Source of the DNA: Virgibacillus dokdonensis
Lineage (GTDB): Bacteria > Bacillota > Bacilli > Bacillales > Amphibacillaceae
NCBI RefSeq assembly: GCF_900166595.1
Contig: NZ_LT745763.1
Coordinates: forward strand, 3,285,333-3,349,332
Direction of reading: 5' to 3'
Length of the DNA: 64,000 nt
How positions within the stretch are numbered: position 1 is the stretch's first letter; every line of letters begins with the position of its first letter. Below are positions 45,818 through 54,402 of the stretch, in pieces. The translations under genes and the position numbers were made by a program. Under the pieces are notes generated by a model. The model was not told the origin of the DNA, did not search any database, and worked only from the letters and a program-made list of their open reading frames with translations.

Positions 45818-45851
45818 AAATGGGTAACCGCCAACAGACTGGTTACCCATA
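45818..45851 (-). terminator. Strong hairpin, terminator for the minus-strand lipoprotein gene
   Basis: ATGGGTAACC and GGTTACCCAT are perfectly paired; on the minus strand TTTTT follows. On the plus strand no T-run follows, but the stem could still protect or weakly end the his mRNA. Confidence 0.75.
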
Positions 45852-45863
45852 CAACATATTCGA

Positions 45864-46021
45864 TAAGTGTGGGGTTCTTTCCACCCACTGATTGTTAGGA
45901 GACAAAGGGGATGATCTAAAAATCTCAAACAAAACGGAAATTTAAGTGCTGCTATCCCCCGCTTAGACCTGTCCAGTTTGCATCTTCCAATGCTTGAAGG
46001 AGGATTTTGTAACACGGTATA
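45864..46021 (+). repeat. Dispersed repeat family B, copy 4
   Basis: GATAAGTGTGGGGTTCTTTCCACCCACTGATTGTTAGG, spacer, then AAGTGCTGCTATCCCCC, CTTAGACCTGTCCAG, CATCTTCCAATGCTTGAAGG and GTAACACGGTATA. It lies between the his operon end and the minus-strand SurA-like gene. Confidence 0.7.
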
Positions 46022-46084
46022 TCACAATGCGAAGATCATAACGCATCAATGGTTTGATATAATGTAAAGAAATGCTTATTAAAA

Positions 46085-46810
46085 CTATATCATTGTCTCC
46101 ACATCAGCATCTTCTTTTAATTTTTCCACTCGCTTTTGCAATTGTTCGTTCGTTTTTTCATCCTTCAAGGTTTGTTTAATTCGATCTTTTACATCTTCTA
46201 ACTTACCTATTTCTTCATTTTGTTCTTTCATTTGTTTATAATAATCTTCCACTTCTTTATCTGTTACTTCGATGTCAAATTCAGCATTTAAATATTGAGA
46301 AGTAATTAGATTATCTCTTAGCATGTTTTTAAACTGTTCTTCATTAAGCTGGAACTGCTCTAGTGCAGTATTTAAACGATCTTTGCCTTCTTTTTTAATC
46401 GTATCAAACTCTTTCTGCACGTCATCTTTAGATACTTCGATGCCTTTATCAGCAGCATCTTGATTAATCAATTGCTGGTTTATAAGCATATCTAACGTTT
46501 GTTTTTTTAATTGATCCTCATTAACATCTTGATTGAATTGCGTATTCATTGTTTTTAACTGTAAGTAAGCTGGGTTATAACGATCACCTTTAATTTCTTC
46601 GCCATTTACAGAAACAACTGTTTCTCCATCATCAACTTTTTCCTCATCTGTTATTTCAACAGGCTCTGGCTTTTCTCCGCCATCTTCTGTATTGCCTTCT
46701 TCTTGTTGCTCATCTTGTTCTGCGGTTTTATCTTCTTCATTATCTCCTCCGCAGGCAGCTAGTACGAATGCTAGCGTTATCGTAAGTGCAAATATAATCC
46801 ACTTTTTCAT
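46085..46810 (-). CDS. SurA N-terminal-domain lipoprotein (PrsA-like, without PPIase domain)
   Basis: 241 residues. Signal peptide with lipobox FVLAACGGD, then a 45-residue acidic Glu/Asp/Gln linker, and a helical SurA_N/PrsA chaperone region (VVSVNGEEIKGDRYN, QTLDMLINQQLINQDA, LRDNLITSQYL, ISO-free C-terminal helices EVTDKEVEDYYKQMKEQ). No parvulin domain is present, so it is likely a membrane-anchored foldase-like chaperone outside the cell rather than a full PrsA. An ATG three codons earlier abuts AGAGGG; 46810 is preferred. Confidence 0.85.
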   Translation of the reverse strand: MKKWIIFALTITLAFVLAACGGDNEEDKTAEQDEQQEEGNTEDGGEKPEPVEITDEEKVDDGETVVSVNGEEIKGDRYNPAYLQLKTMNTQFNQDVNEDQLKKQTLDMLINQQLINQDAADKGIEVSKDDVQKEFDTIKKEGKDRLNTALEQFQLNEEQFKNMLRDNLITSQYLNAEFDIEVTDKEVEDYYKQMKEQNEEIGKLEDVKDRIKQTLKDEKTNEQLQKRVEKLKEDADVETMI

Positions 46811-47325
46811 TCGATCCATCCCTCTTTCTCATTATGAATGTCCTTTCATTCAAACATATTTTGTCCAAACTTTGCAAGTAGCTCCTTTTGCATCATGACC
46901 TTGAAAAGCTACTATGTCTAGTTTTAACGCCTATCTTTACAGTTGAACAACAAATAAACGGTTTATCCCATTATTGTGCCACAACTTGGTATCTGTTACA
47001 TGATTCATTCTACACTACATTCGATATACAGTTCAAATAGATAGGACAAATGAATAGAATATATGTAAACTATAAAACAGACATAAGACTTAGAGGTAGA
47101 TGTTCGACTTTTAAGTGTTTCTTTTTCTCATTATAATTATATAAAGATATCGGTCTACAATGCGCTTTTGGCTGAATGTCGAGTTGCACTATAAATCAAA
47201 TAAAAGATAAATAAGCAACGAAGGATGCTATTATAAATGGAATAGAAAATGCGGACGTTTTGAATGAAATAAATACAATTAACCCTGTACTCAATAGGTT
47301 CTAATAAAAAAATAGGCTTTCCTAT
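46811..47325. other. Intergenic region, nothing recognised
   Basis: About 515 AT-rich bases on the minus-strand upstream side of the SurA-like gene. No gene, clear repeat or strong promoter could be supported. Confidence 0.45.
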
Positions 47326-47363
47326 ATAGCAAACAAGCCGAACAATCACTGTTCAGCTTGTTT
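47326..47363 (-). terminator. Terminator of yclQ
   Basis: AAACAAGC(T)GAACA and TGTTCGGCTTGTTT arms with a short loop directly after the yclQ stop on the minus strand. Confidence 0.75.
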
Positions 47364-47374
47364 GTACAAATTCT

Positions 47375-48337
47375 TTATTCTAAGCTTGCTTCTACTTCTT
47401 TAATCATTTCTTGGACAGAGACGAGTCCACCACCGGACAGATACCAGAATTCTGGATCTAAGTACGCAATGTTGTCATTTTTATATGCTTTCGTTCCTTT
47501 TACTAATTCATTTTCGACCAAGTTTTTAGCAGCTGGTTCTTCGCCAATCGCTGCACTACGATCGATAACGTACAGTAAATCAGGGTTTTGCTCCATGACG
47601 TATTCAAAGGAAACATTCATACCATGTGAAGACGCTTCAATGTTTTCATCTACTGGAGGAACACCAAAAACATCATGGATTAATCCAAAACGAGAGCTAG
47701 GACCATATGCACTGATTTTATCATCATTAGCTAGTGTTATAAGCGCTTTTTGATCCATTTCTTCCGCTTTCGCTTTCACTTCTTCAATAGATGCATCAAT
47801 AGCAGCAAGCTCTTCTTCTACTTCTGCTTGCTTATCAAAAATCTCACCTAGCGTGTTCATATTTGCTTTGAAAGACTCCATATAGTTAGCTGGATCTACA
47901 CCTAAATAAACAGTCGGAGCAATTTCAGCTAATTGATCATAAACAGGGGACTGTCGACCCGATATGAAAATAACATCTGGATTAATCTCAGCAATTTTTT
48001 CAAAATCCGGCTCTTTCAAGCCGCCAATATTTTCATAGTCATCACTTTCAAATTTGTCTAAATAAGATGGGATTAAACCACCTTTAGCTACACCTGCAAC
48101 ATCAATCCCTAATGTATCCAATGAATCAAGCACACCATAGTCGAACACCACAACATTTTCGGGATTTTTTGGAACTTCTGTATCACCAAGCTCTTGTTTA
48201 ATCTCCATTGTTTCCGACTCTTTCGCATCGGAACCTTCGCTATTACTACTATCTTTTTCTTCACTATTTGAACCACAAGCCGCTAAAGTTAACACGAGCA
48301 AACTTGCAAATATAAGCCATACGGTTTTTTTCAACAT
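47375..48337 (-). CDS. yclQ: Petrobactin-type siderophore-binding lipoprotein
   Basis: 320 residues. Lipobox TLAACGSN, acidic linker, then a Fe(III)-siderophore binding fold with VPKNPENVVVFDYGVLDSLD, NIGGLKEPDFEKIAEINPDV, ISAYGPSSRFGLIHDVFGV and FWYLSGGGLVS. It matches Bacillus YclQ (FpiA) closely in order and motifs; YclNOPQ imports petrobactin and its catecholate precursors. It lies 285 bases after yclP on the same strand; that gap shows no gene and may carry a separate promoter. Confidence 0.9.
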   Translation of the reverse strand: MLKKTVWLIFASLLVLTLAACGSNSEEKDSSNSEGSDAKESETMEIKQELGDTEVPKNPENVVVFDYGVLDSLDTLGIDVAGVAKGGLIPSYLDKFESDDYENIGGLKEPDFEKIAEINPDVIFISGRQSPVYDQLAEIAPTVYLGVDPANYMESFKANMNTLGEIFDKQAEVEEELAAIDASIEEVKAKAEEMDQKALITLANDDKISAYGPSSRFGLIHDVFGVPPVDENIEASSHGMNVSFEYVMEQNPDLLYVIDRSAAIGEEPAAKNLVENELVKGTKAYKNDNIAYLDPEFWYLSGGGLVSVQEMIKEVEASLE

Positions 48338-48622
48338 ATATAATCTCCTCTTTCTTTGTTATTTTGCTTAAGTATTGTTCATAGAATATTTCTAATCATA
48401 CTTATAAATGCTTCAGGAAAACTCGGATTTCACACAATGCGTTATATGTACGATCAACCCAACCGTTTCCTATTTTCCTACAGACAAGATAAGGCAAATT
48501 CATTTACCTTTCGACATCCATTCGTTAAAATAGATGTATACGCTATCCTTCATCATGACTTGGCTTGGTGGTCAGTCATGGTGTGGGATTTTTATTTTGT
48601 TTTTCAAACTAACATTCCCCCA

Positions 48623-49378
48623 TTAAAAGTAAACACAAATTCGTTTATTATCTATATCCTTAATATCAATATCCATGTCATAAATATCTTTTAATACACA
48701 TTTATCAATGACATCGCATGCTCTTCCTTGCTTAACGACTTTCCCATCCTTTAACGCGACAATATTATCCGAATAACAAGAAGCAAAATTAATATCATGA
48801 ATAACAATCAAAACGGTTTTGCCAAGCTCATCCACTAAATTCCGCAACGTTTTCATAATTTGCACAGAATGGCGCATATCTAAATTATTTAACGGCTCAT
48901 CTAGCAAAATATATTCTGTATCCTGCGCAATGACCATGGCGATGTGTGCTCGTTGTCTTTGCCCACCACTAAGTTGATCTAGAAACTTATCTTGCATATC
49001 ACGCAGTTCCATATAATCAATCGCCTCGTCAACTTTTTCCCAATCGTAATCATTTAATTTACCTTGAGAATAGGGGAAGCGTCCAAAAGATACGAGCTCA
49101 CGTACCGTTAATTTTAAATTAATGGAGTTGGATTGTTTTAAGATCGATATTTTTTTAGCGAGCTCATTACTCTTCGTTTTCATAATGTCTATTCCGTCAA
49201 TCGAGATATCCCCATTATCTTTTGCAATAAGGCGACTAACCATAGAAACCAACGTACTCTTCCCTGCACCATTTGGGCCAATGAAGGAAGTAATTTTCCC
49301 TTTTTCAATCGTCAGAGATACATCTTCAATCACTTTCTTCTGGTTAAATGACTTAAATACATTTTTAATATCTACCAT
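48623..49378 (-). CDS. yclP: Siderophore ABC transporter ATPase
   Basis: 251 residues of the FecE type: Walker A GPNGAGKST (about 34-42), signature LSGGQRQR, Walker B YILLDEPLNNLD, switch His VIHDINFA. It energises the YclNO permease. The start overlaps the yclO stop by seven bases. Confidence 0.9.
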   Translation of the reverse strand: MVDIKNVFKSFNQKKVIEDVSLTIEKGKITSFIGPNGAGKSTLVSMVSRLIAKDNGDISIDGIDIMKTKSNELAKKISILKQSNSINLKLTVRELVSFGRFPYSQGKLNDYDWEKVDEAIDYMELRDMQDKFLDQLSGGQRQRAHIAMVIAQDTEYILLDEPLNNLDMRHSVQIMKTLRNLVDELGKTVLIVIHDINFASCYSDNIVALKDGKVVKQGRACDVIDKCVLKDIYDMDIDIKDIDNKRICVYF

Positions 49379-50322
49379 GATTTATTCTCCTTTAACAAAA
49401 GATAAATAAAGTAAATACCACCGATAAAGTTTATAATGACACTAATCGTCGTTTCAAAGGTAAATACTTCTTCTACAATAAACTGTCCGCCAATTAATGC
49501 AATAATACTTATGAGCATGGAGCCAATTAAAATATAAAAATGACGGAATGTCTTTAAAAATTCATAAGCTAAATTAACAACTAATAACCCCAAAAACGTC
49601 ATTGGTCCTACTAAAGCTGTAGCCATCGAAATAAATACAGCAACAATAACGAGTAAATGCTTGACGACTTTTCCGTATGGAACCCCTAAGTTAACCGCAT
49701 TATCTTTTCCTAGTCCCAATACATCTAAGTATTTGTAATAGCGCATCATGTAAACAAGAAGGAGTACAAATAAAACGACAGATATATAGACAAGGTCTGT
49801 GTTTACGTTGTTTATGCTGGCAAACATTCGATCTTGAGCTACCATGAACTCATTCGGATCAATTAACACTTGCATAAATGAAGTAATACTGCTGAAAAAA
49901 GTTCCTAATATCATTCCTACAAGCAATAGAAAATAAATATTGTTTTGCTCGCTTGTAAATAACAATCGATATAGGAGTAATGAAAATACGACCATTCCTC
50001 CAATGGAAACGAGGTAATTCACATGGCTATTCATCATAACTAACGAATTAGCCCCTACTACAAAGATAATAGCTGTTTGGATCAAGAGGTAAAGGGAATC
50101 CAGTCCTAATACACTTGGCGTTAAAATACGATTATTCGTTATTGTCATAAAAATCGTTGTCGCAAATCCGATTGCTGCACCTGTTAAAAGAATCGCCACA
50201 ACTTTGATGATACGTCTCGGTAGAATGTATCCAATATTTCCAGTAAGGTCATAAAAAACATAAAGCAATGTTAATGATATAGCGATGAGAGTTAGAATAA
50301 TTGTCTTCTGTTTATATCCCAT
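49372..50322 (-). CDS. yclO: Siderophore ABC transporter permease, second subunit
   Basis: 316-residue FecCD-type permease with about nine membrane segments. FecCD signature regions AATALVGPMTFLGLLVVNLA and PSVLGLDSLYLL are visible. It forms the channel with YclN. It overlaps yclN by 11 bases and yclP by seven. Confidence 0.9.
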   Translation of the reverse strand: MGYKQKTIILTLIAISLTLLYVFYDLTGNIGYILPRRIIKVVAILLTGAAIGFATTIFMTITNNRILTPSVLGLDSLYLLIQTAIIFVVGANSLVMMNSHVNYLVSIGGMVVFSLLLYRLLFTSEQNNIYFLLLVGMILGTFFSSITSFMQVLIDPNEFMVAQDRMFASINNVNTDLVYISVVLFVLLLVYMMRYYKYLDVLGLGKDNAVNLGVPYGKVVKHLLVIVAVFISMATALVGPMTFLGLLVVNLAYEFLKTFRHFYILIGSMLISIIALIGGQFIVEEVFTFETTISVIINFIGGIYFIYLLLKENKSW

Positions 50323-51265
50323 ATTTTTTTCTCCTAAAGAGCAGATAAATAAATAATCCGCTACCGATGACCCCTACCGTTAAACTAATCGGTATTTCAT
50401 ATGGATATATAATAATTCTGCCGATAATATCACAAATAAGAACGAAAATAGCACCTAACAATGCGGTATGTAGCAAACTTTTTTTCAAATGATCCCCTTG
50501 GTAGATAGTCACGATATTAGGAATAATTAATCCTAAAAATGGAATCATTCCTACTGCCAATACAACGGATGCGGTTACAAGTGCTACGATAATCAGTCCC
50601 AAATTAACGACTTGCCGATAGTTTAATCCAAGGTTTTTGGAAAAATCTTCACCCATACCAGCAATCGTGAATTTATTTGCATAAAAGAAAGCAATCATCA
50701 ATATCGGAATGCTGACAAACATGAGCTCGTAATTCCCTGTCATGATCATGGAAAAATCTCCTTGCATCCATGACGAGATGTTTTGAATTAAATCATAACG
50801 ATAAGCAATAAAGGTAGACATGGAACTAACAATATTTCCAAACATTAAACCAATTAATGGGATGAATATCGCATCTTTAAATTTTACTTTTTCCAGTATC
50901 TTCATAAATGCAAACGTACCTAACAGAGCAAAAGCAAAAGAAACAAGCATCTTTTCAAATGGATTCGCAGAGGTAAATAACACCATGGATACTAATATTC
51001 CAAGTCTGGCGGAATCCAATGTTCCTGCCGTTGTTGGCGATACAAATTTATTTCTGCTTAATTGTTGCATAATTAAGCCGCAAATACTCATGCTCATACC
51101 AGCAATTAAAATACTTAAAAGTCTCGGAACTCTTGAAACCATTAATACTTTTGCCTGCTCCTCCGTTAGCTGAAATATATCTAGCGGAGAAACGTTTGAT
51201 ACACCAACAAAGATAGATACAAAGGAAAGTATAATTAATATGATTGTTAGATGTCGTATTTTCAT
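50312..51265 (-). CDS. yclN: Siderophore ABC transporter permease, first subunit
   Basis: 317-residue FecCD-type permease: RVPRLLSILIAGMSMSICGL, SPTTAGTLDSARLGILVS and VVLAVGMIPFLGLIIPNIV. First gene of the yclNOPQ unit. A GTG seven codons upstream lies before the GAAGGG ribosome binding site, so ATG 51265 is chosen. A Fur-box-like site is about 70 bases upstream. Confidence 0.9.
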   Translation of the reverse strand: MKIRHLTIILIILSFVSIFVGVSNVSPLDIFQLTEEQAKVLMVSRVPRLLSILIAGMSMSICGLIMQQLSRNKFVSPTTAGTLDSARLGILVSMVLFTSANPFEKMLVSFAFALLGTFAFMKILEKVKFKDAIFIPLIGLMFGNIVSSMSTFIAYRYDLIQNISSWMQGDFSMIMTGNYELMFVSIPILMIAFFYANKFTIAGMGEDFSKNLGLNYRQVVNLGLIIVALVTASVVLAVGMIPFLGLIIPNIVTIYQGDHLKKSLLHTALLGAIFVLICDIIGRIIIYPYEIPISLTVGVIGSGLFIYLLFRRKKYGI

Positions 51266-51333
51266 AGACTGCCCTTCACTTTCCACTTCCCCATTTTGTT
51301 TAGAATCATTATTATCTTTGATTCGTTCTAATC

Positions 51334-51353
51334 AATAATGATATTCATTATCA
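51334..51353 (-). promoter_or_regulatory. Fur box upstream of yclN
   Basis: TGATAATGAATATCATTA on the minus strand is a near-perfect inverted repeat of the Fur consensus halves (TGATAAT / ATTATCA type). Iron-dependent repression of the yclNOPQ operon is expected. Confidence 0.8.
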
Positions 51354-51561
51354 ATTAGATTCAACTAATAGTATAACAGATTTCCTCATTACGTCAATGA
51401 AAAAATGCCAAAAATCGCTTGCTCATGGACTCACAGGATAAATGGAAGTAAAGATTGAAGAAAGGAAGAATATTTAGAAGAAGACTAAGCAGTTTGTTGA
51501 TTATCGGAGAAGTATTTATAAAGAAGTTGCTTCGTAGTAAGTTAAGCGACTTCCTATAACT

Positions 51562-51603
51562 AAAAAAGCAGGTTCCTACATTTAATAGAATACCTGCTTC
51601 CAA
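51562..51603 (-). terminator. Terminator of the DsbA-like gene
   Basis: Minus strand GAAGCAGGT and ACCTGC arms with a 17-base loop, followed by TTTTTT, a few bases after the stop. Confidence 0.8.
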
Positions 51604-51614
51604 TACATGTTTAT

Positions 51615-52340
51615 TTATTCTTCTTCTATTTCACAACAACCCTCATCTGTACAGTACATTGTTTTTGACCCTTTAGGGTTCAATGATTGAAGTCTGTTTT
51701 CCATTTTCGCTTCTTGCCAAACTTGTTCCAAAACCTGGTCAAAAACCTCTTTTGGTTGCGCGCCAGACAGCGCATATTTTTCATTAAAAACAAAAAACGG
51801 AACCCCTTTAACGCCCATTTCTCTCGCTTGATGTTGGTCGTCTTTTACATCTCTAGCATAGCTATTCGTACAAATAACCTCAGCGACGTTCTTTTTATTT
51901 AAACCGACTTTACTAGCAAGGGTCTGTAATGTTTCATGATCACTGATTAATTGAGAATCAGTGAAAAAAGCATGCATCAACGCTTCAGCCATGTTATTAC
52001 CTTTGCCCAGACGTGCTGCATACTTTACTAAGCGGTGAGCCGTAAACGTGTTTGTATGCTGCATGGTATCAAAATGATATGTCAGCCCTACATCTGCTGC
52101 TTGCTTTTCTATCTGTTTACTCATTTGCTTTATTTGTTCTATGGGAATCCCTTTTGTATTTGAGAGATATTCATACATATTTTGATTTGGCTTTTCTTCT
52201 GCGTTAGGATCTAATTGATAACTTTTAAACTCAACAACAATATCATTACGATATGCAAATGTTTCTAAGGATTGCTCCAATTTTCTCTTTCCAATATAAC
52301 AAAAAGGGCAAACGAAATCAGACCATATCTCAATCTTCAT
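51615..52340 (-). CDS. DsbA-family oxidoreductase (FrnE-like)
   Basis: 241 residues. Thioredoxin-like fold with active site Cys11-Pro-Phe-Cys14 (SDFVCPFCYIGKRKLE), a helical insertion (about 65-150) and the cis-Pro loop GVKGVPFFVFNEKYALSGAQ. No signal peptide, so cytoplasmic; a FrnE/YwbO-type enzyme with unknown substrate. The tail MYCTDEGCCEIEEE adds three cysteines that could bind metal or act in redox. RBS GAGGTGTATGT. Confidence 0.87.
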   Translation of the reverse strand: MKIEIWSDFVCPFCYIGKRKLEQSLETFAYRNDIVVEFKSYQLDPNAEEKPNQNMYEYLSNTKGIPIEQIKQMSKQIEKQAADVGLTYHFDTMQHTNTFTAHRLVKYAARLGKGNNMAEALMHAFFTDSQLISDHETLQTLASKVGLNKKNVAEVICTNSYARDVKDDQHQAREMGVKGVPFFVFNEKYALSGAQPKEVFDQVLEQVWQEAKMENRLQSLNPKGSKTMYCTDEGCCEIEEE

Positions 52341-52764
52341 ACATACACCTCACTTTCAATTCATTGTAGCATAGCTATTCCCATTGCATGAACAATCCTG
52401 CTTATCCAAGAGGCATAACGACATAAACCACAATATGTTTAGAGCATTTAATAAAAGCTACAACTAATTACCTCTCTATAAACTCGGCTTTTCGTTAAAT
52501 TTATAGAAGCTGGTGTTTTAGAATCTCAATTTGTTGTTACATATCAATACGATATAAGACAATATAGGAATAGATTTTACATGTAGCAGGGAGCACTTAA
52601 TAAGCTTATCCTTTCCTTCTTGATAAAATGGCTTTTCTAAGTTTCTGTAGGAAAACTATAGCTTGCATCCTTTTTTTACAATATTGTAAAAAAAGGGTGC
52701 TATTACTGCTATAATCGCATCTCTTCATTCTTCCTATAGTGAACAAAGGAATTTACTCGACACG
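52341..52764 (+). repeat. Intergenic region with long palindrome and A-like pieces
   Basis: 52665-52700 forms GCATCC-TTTTTTTACAAT/ATTGTAAAAAAA-GGGTGC: a perfect 28-base palindrome extended by wobble pairs. Its arms end in T and A runs, so it may terminate transcription in either direction. TATAAACTCGGCTTTTCG (52481-52498) and CTTCCTATAGTGAACAAAGG (52731-52750) are remnants of family A. Confidence 0.5.
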
Positions 52765-53631
52765 TTATTGATATAAGTTATTTTCTTTATCTACATACTT
52801 TCCATAATCAGGAATAGCTAAATCTGTAAATTGTTCAACAAGCCTGTCCAATCCGTTTTTTAACTTTTTACCTTTCATACTCACACCATGGCCTGGTACC
52901 ACTATTTTAGGATTTAGTTCTGCTAATTTTTGTACAGATTCAAATGCTGCTTTCCAGTCGGTTGTATAGTATCTAGGTGGACCATTCACTTCCGCTGTTT
53001 GCATCAGCACACGATAAAATGAATCCTGTCTTACAGTAATGAACGCATCCCCTGAAAACAATAGCCGATCATTCTCCCGATAAAAAGATACATGACCAGG
53101 TGTATGTCCTGGCGTATGTACCCATTTCCAATTTTCTAAATGAGGAACTTGATTGTCTTCAGGAAGGGCTTGCACAGCATTCCCTAGATCAATCGGCTCA
53201 TTCGGATATAGGTTAGCCATTTTCGCTAGTAGACCACCTTCTACGCTAGTGTCCGGTTTTGGGTAGCTTTTTTCACCACGTAAGTAAGGGAGTTCTTTAG
53301 AATGTGCATAAATAGGGACATCCCACTCTTCCAATAACGCAGCTAATCCCCCTACATGATCAAAATGAGCATGCGTCAACAGAATTGCAGCTGGCTTACT
53401 ACCTTTTCCAAATCGGTCTACAACAACCGATTTAATTTCTGAAGCTGCATGAGGTAATCCAGCATCGATAAGCACCCATTCCCCTTTTTCAGGATGACCT
53501 ACAAAACTAATATTTACCATTTGGTCCGTATAATAGTATATATCGGCTTTCACCTGTACACCGCCTCCACTTGTAATGGAAGTCATCGGAATAAATTTAT
53601 CATGTTCGCGTTGATGAAAATTCTGTTCCAT
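52765..53631 (-). CDS. MBL-fold metallo-hydrolase
   Basis: 288 residues. Metal motif THAHFDHVGG (His87, His89, Asp91, His92), further ligands HTPGHTPGHVSFY, SGDAF and VVPGHGVSM. It is a glyoxalase II-like or lactonase/quorum-type member; the substrate is not evident. Cytoplasmic. ATG has AGGAGGCAGG upstream. Single gene flanked by repeats. Confidence 0.88.
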   Translation of the reverse strand: MEQNFHQREHDKFIPMTSITSGGGVQVKADIYYYTDQMVNISFVGHPEKGEWVLIDAGLPHAASEIKSVVVDRFGKGSKPAAILLTHAHFDHVGGLAALLEEWDVPIYAHSKELPYLRGEKSYPKPDTSVEGGLLAKMANLYPNEPIDLGNAVQALPEDNQVPHLENWKWVHTPGHTPGHVSFYRENDRLLFSGDAFITVRQDSFYRVLMQTAEVNGPPRYYTTDWKAAFESVQKLAELNPKIVVPGHGVSMKGKKLKNGLDRLVEQFTDLAIPDYGKYVDKENNLYQ

Positions 53632-53799
53632 GTGCTAACCTGCCTCCTCGCTTAGATGATTAGTCCTAGTATTTACAACACGAAAAAAAATAACCACATC
53701 ATCTGATCTGGATTACAGGTCGCTATATATTTTGATAATCGAATCTTAAAGTTAAAGATGGCTTGCACTTTATAAGGTAGCTTCTTCCAATTAACAGCG

Positions 53800-53990
53800 A
53801 ACGATCTTGAACAAAGGCGCAAGCGCCCGTTTAGCAACGTAGCGAGTGGAACGAATCAACGAAAGTTTTAGGAATCACGGTGAGGAACGAACCGATGATG
53901 ACTTAGCTTAGGGCGATTTCGTGAAGTCGCCTAGTTGCTGGGCGCTGAAGCCGGACGGAGCCCGTTCGGTTGTTTGGTTACGTCATAGCA
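53800..53990 (+). repeat. Dispersed repeat family C, copy 2
   Basis: AAGGCGCAAGCGCCCGTTTA, GCAACGTAGCGAGTGGAACG, a 35-base segment absent from copy 1, a stem GGGCGATTTCGTGAAGTCGCC, then TAGTTGCTGGGCGCTGAAGC. GGCGCAAGCGCC is itself a hairpin, and CGCCCGTTTAGCAAC can pair with GTTGCTGGGCG. The GC-rich, compensated structure suggests an RNA-level or single-strand DNA function. Confidence 0.65.
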
Positions 53991-54014
53991 TCAAATTTTA
54001 TGCTTTCTTATCTT

Positions 54015-54142
54015 CTTAGAAAAATTTGGCTTGTCGCCAAGTCTTATAGCAAAAGCTTAAATGTACCAGCAAATCTCCATAAGAAAGCCTTCGTCTGGCT
54101 CATACGATCAACCTTAAAACTTTGTGCTTTCCTACAGTAAGG
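54015..54142 (+). repeat. Repeat A copy with internal insertion
   Basis: TTAGAAAAATTTGGCTTGTCGCC, AAGTCTTATAGCAAAAGC, about 30 extra bases, then GCCTTCGTCTGGCTCATACGATCAACC and GTGCTTTCCTACAGTAAGG. It follows repeat C directly, as at 31775. Confidence 0.6.
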
Positions 54143-54185
54143 ATATCGGCTACATTTTTGCTTAGCAGCATGAGATATGCGTTAC

Positions 54186-54290
54186 AATTGTGAACTTCAG
54201 CGACTTTGTTGTGAACTTCGACCAACTTACTTGTGAACTTCAGCGACTTTCGTGTAAATTCAAGCGAAATTAATGTAAATTAAAGCGATT
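54186..54290 (+). repeat. 21 bp repeat array D4, variant unit
   Basis: Five units with a 21-base step: TGTGAACTTCAGCGACTTT in the first and third, degenerating to TGTAAATTAAAGCGATTTT. The AGCGACTTT core is shared with D2 though the rest differs. An A remnant (TTTCGCTTATACTATAAATC, 54340-54359) follows. Confidence 0.7.
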
Positions 54291-54368
54291 TTACATTTTC
54301 TTGTAGAATAATACGTTTTTTAGCAGTGAGATGCCTTCGTTTCGCTTATACTATAAATCAACTATAGA

Positions 54369-54402
54369 CAAAAAAAGCTAGTTGCTGAGCAACTAGCTTT
54401 CA
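54369..54402 (-). terminator. Terminator of fni
   Basis: AAAGCTAGTTGCT and AGCAACTAGCTTT pair with a short loop and T-run on the minus strand; the stop codon TAG lies in the left arm. Confidence 0.85.

Noticed and set aside
45785..46015. 76-codon minus-strand frame
   Set aside because: It runs through a repeat B element and the terminator hairpin.
51394..51603. 69-codon minus-strand frame
   Set aside because: It begins in the DsbA-gene terminator and has no ribosome binding site.
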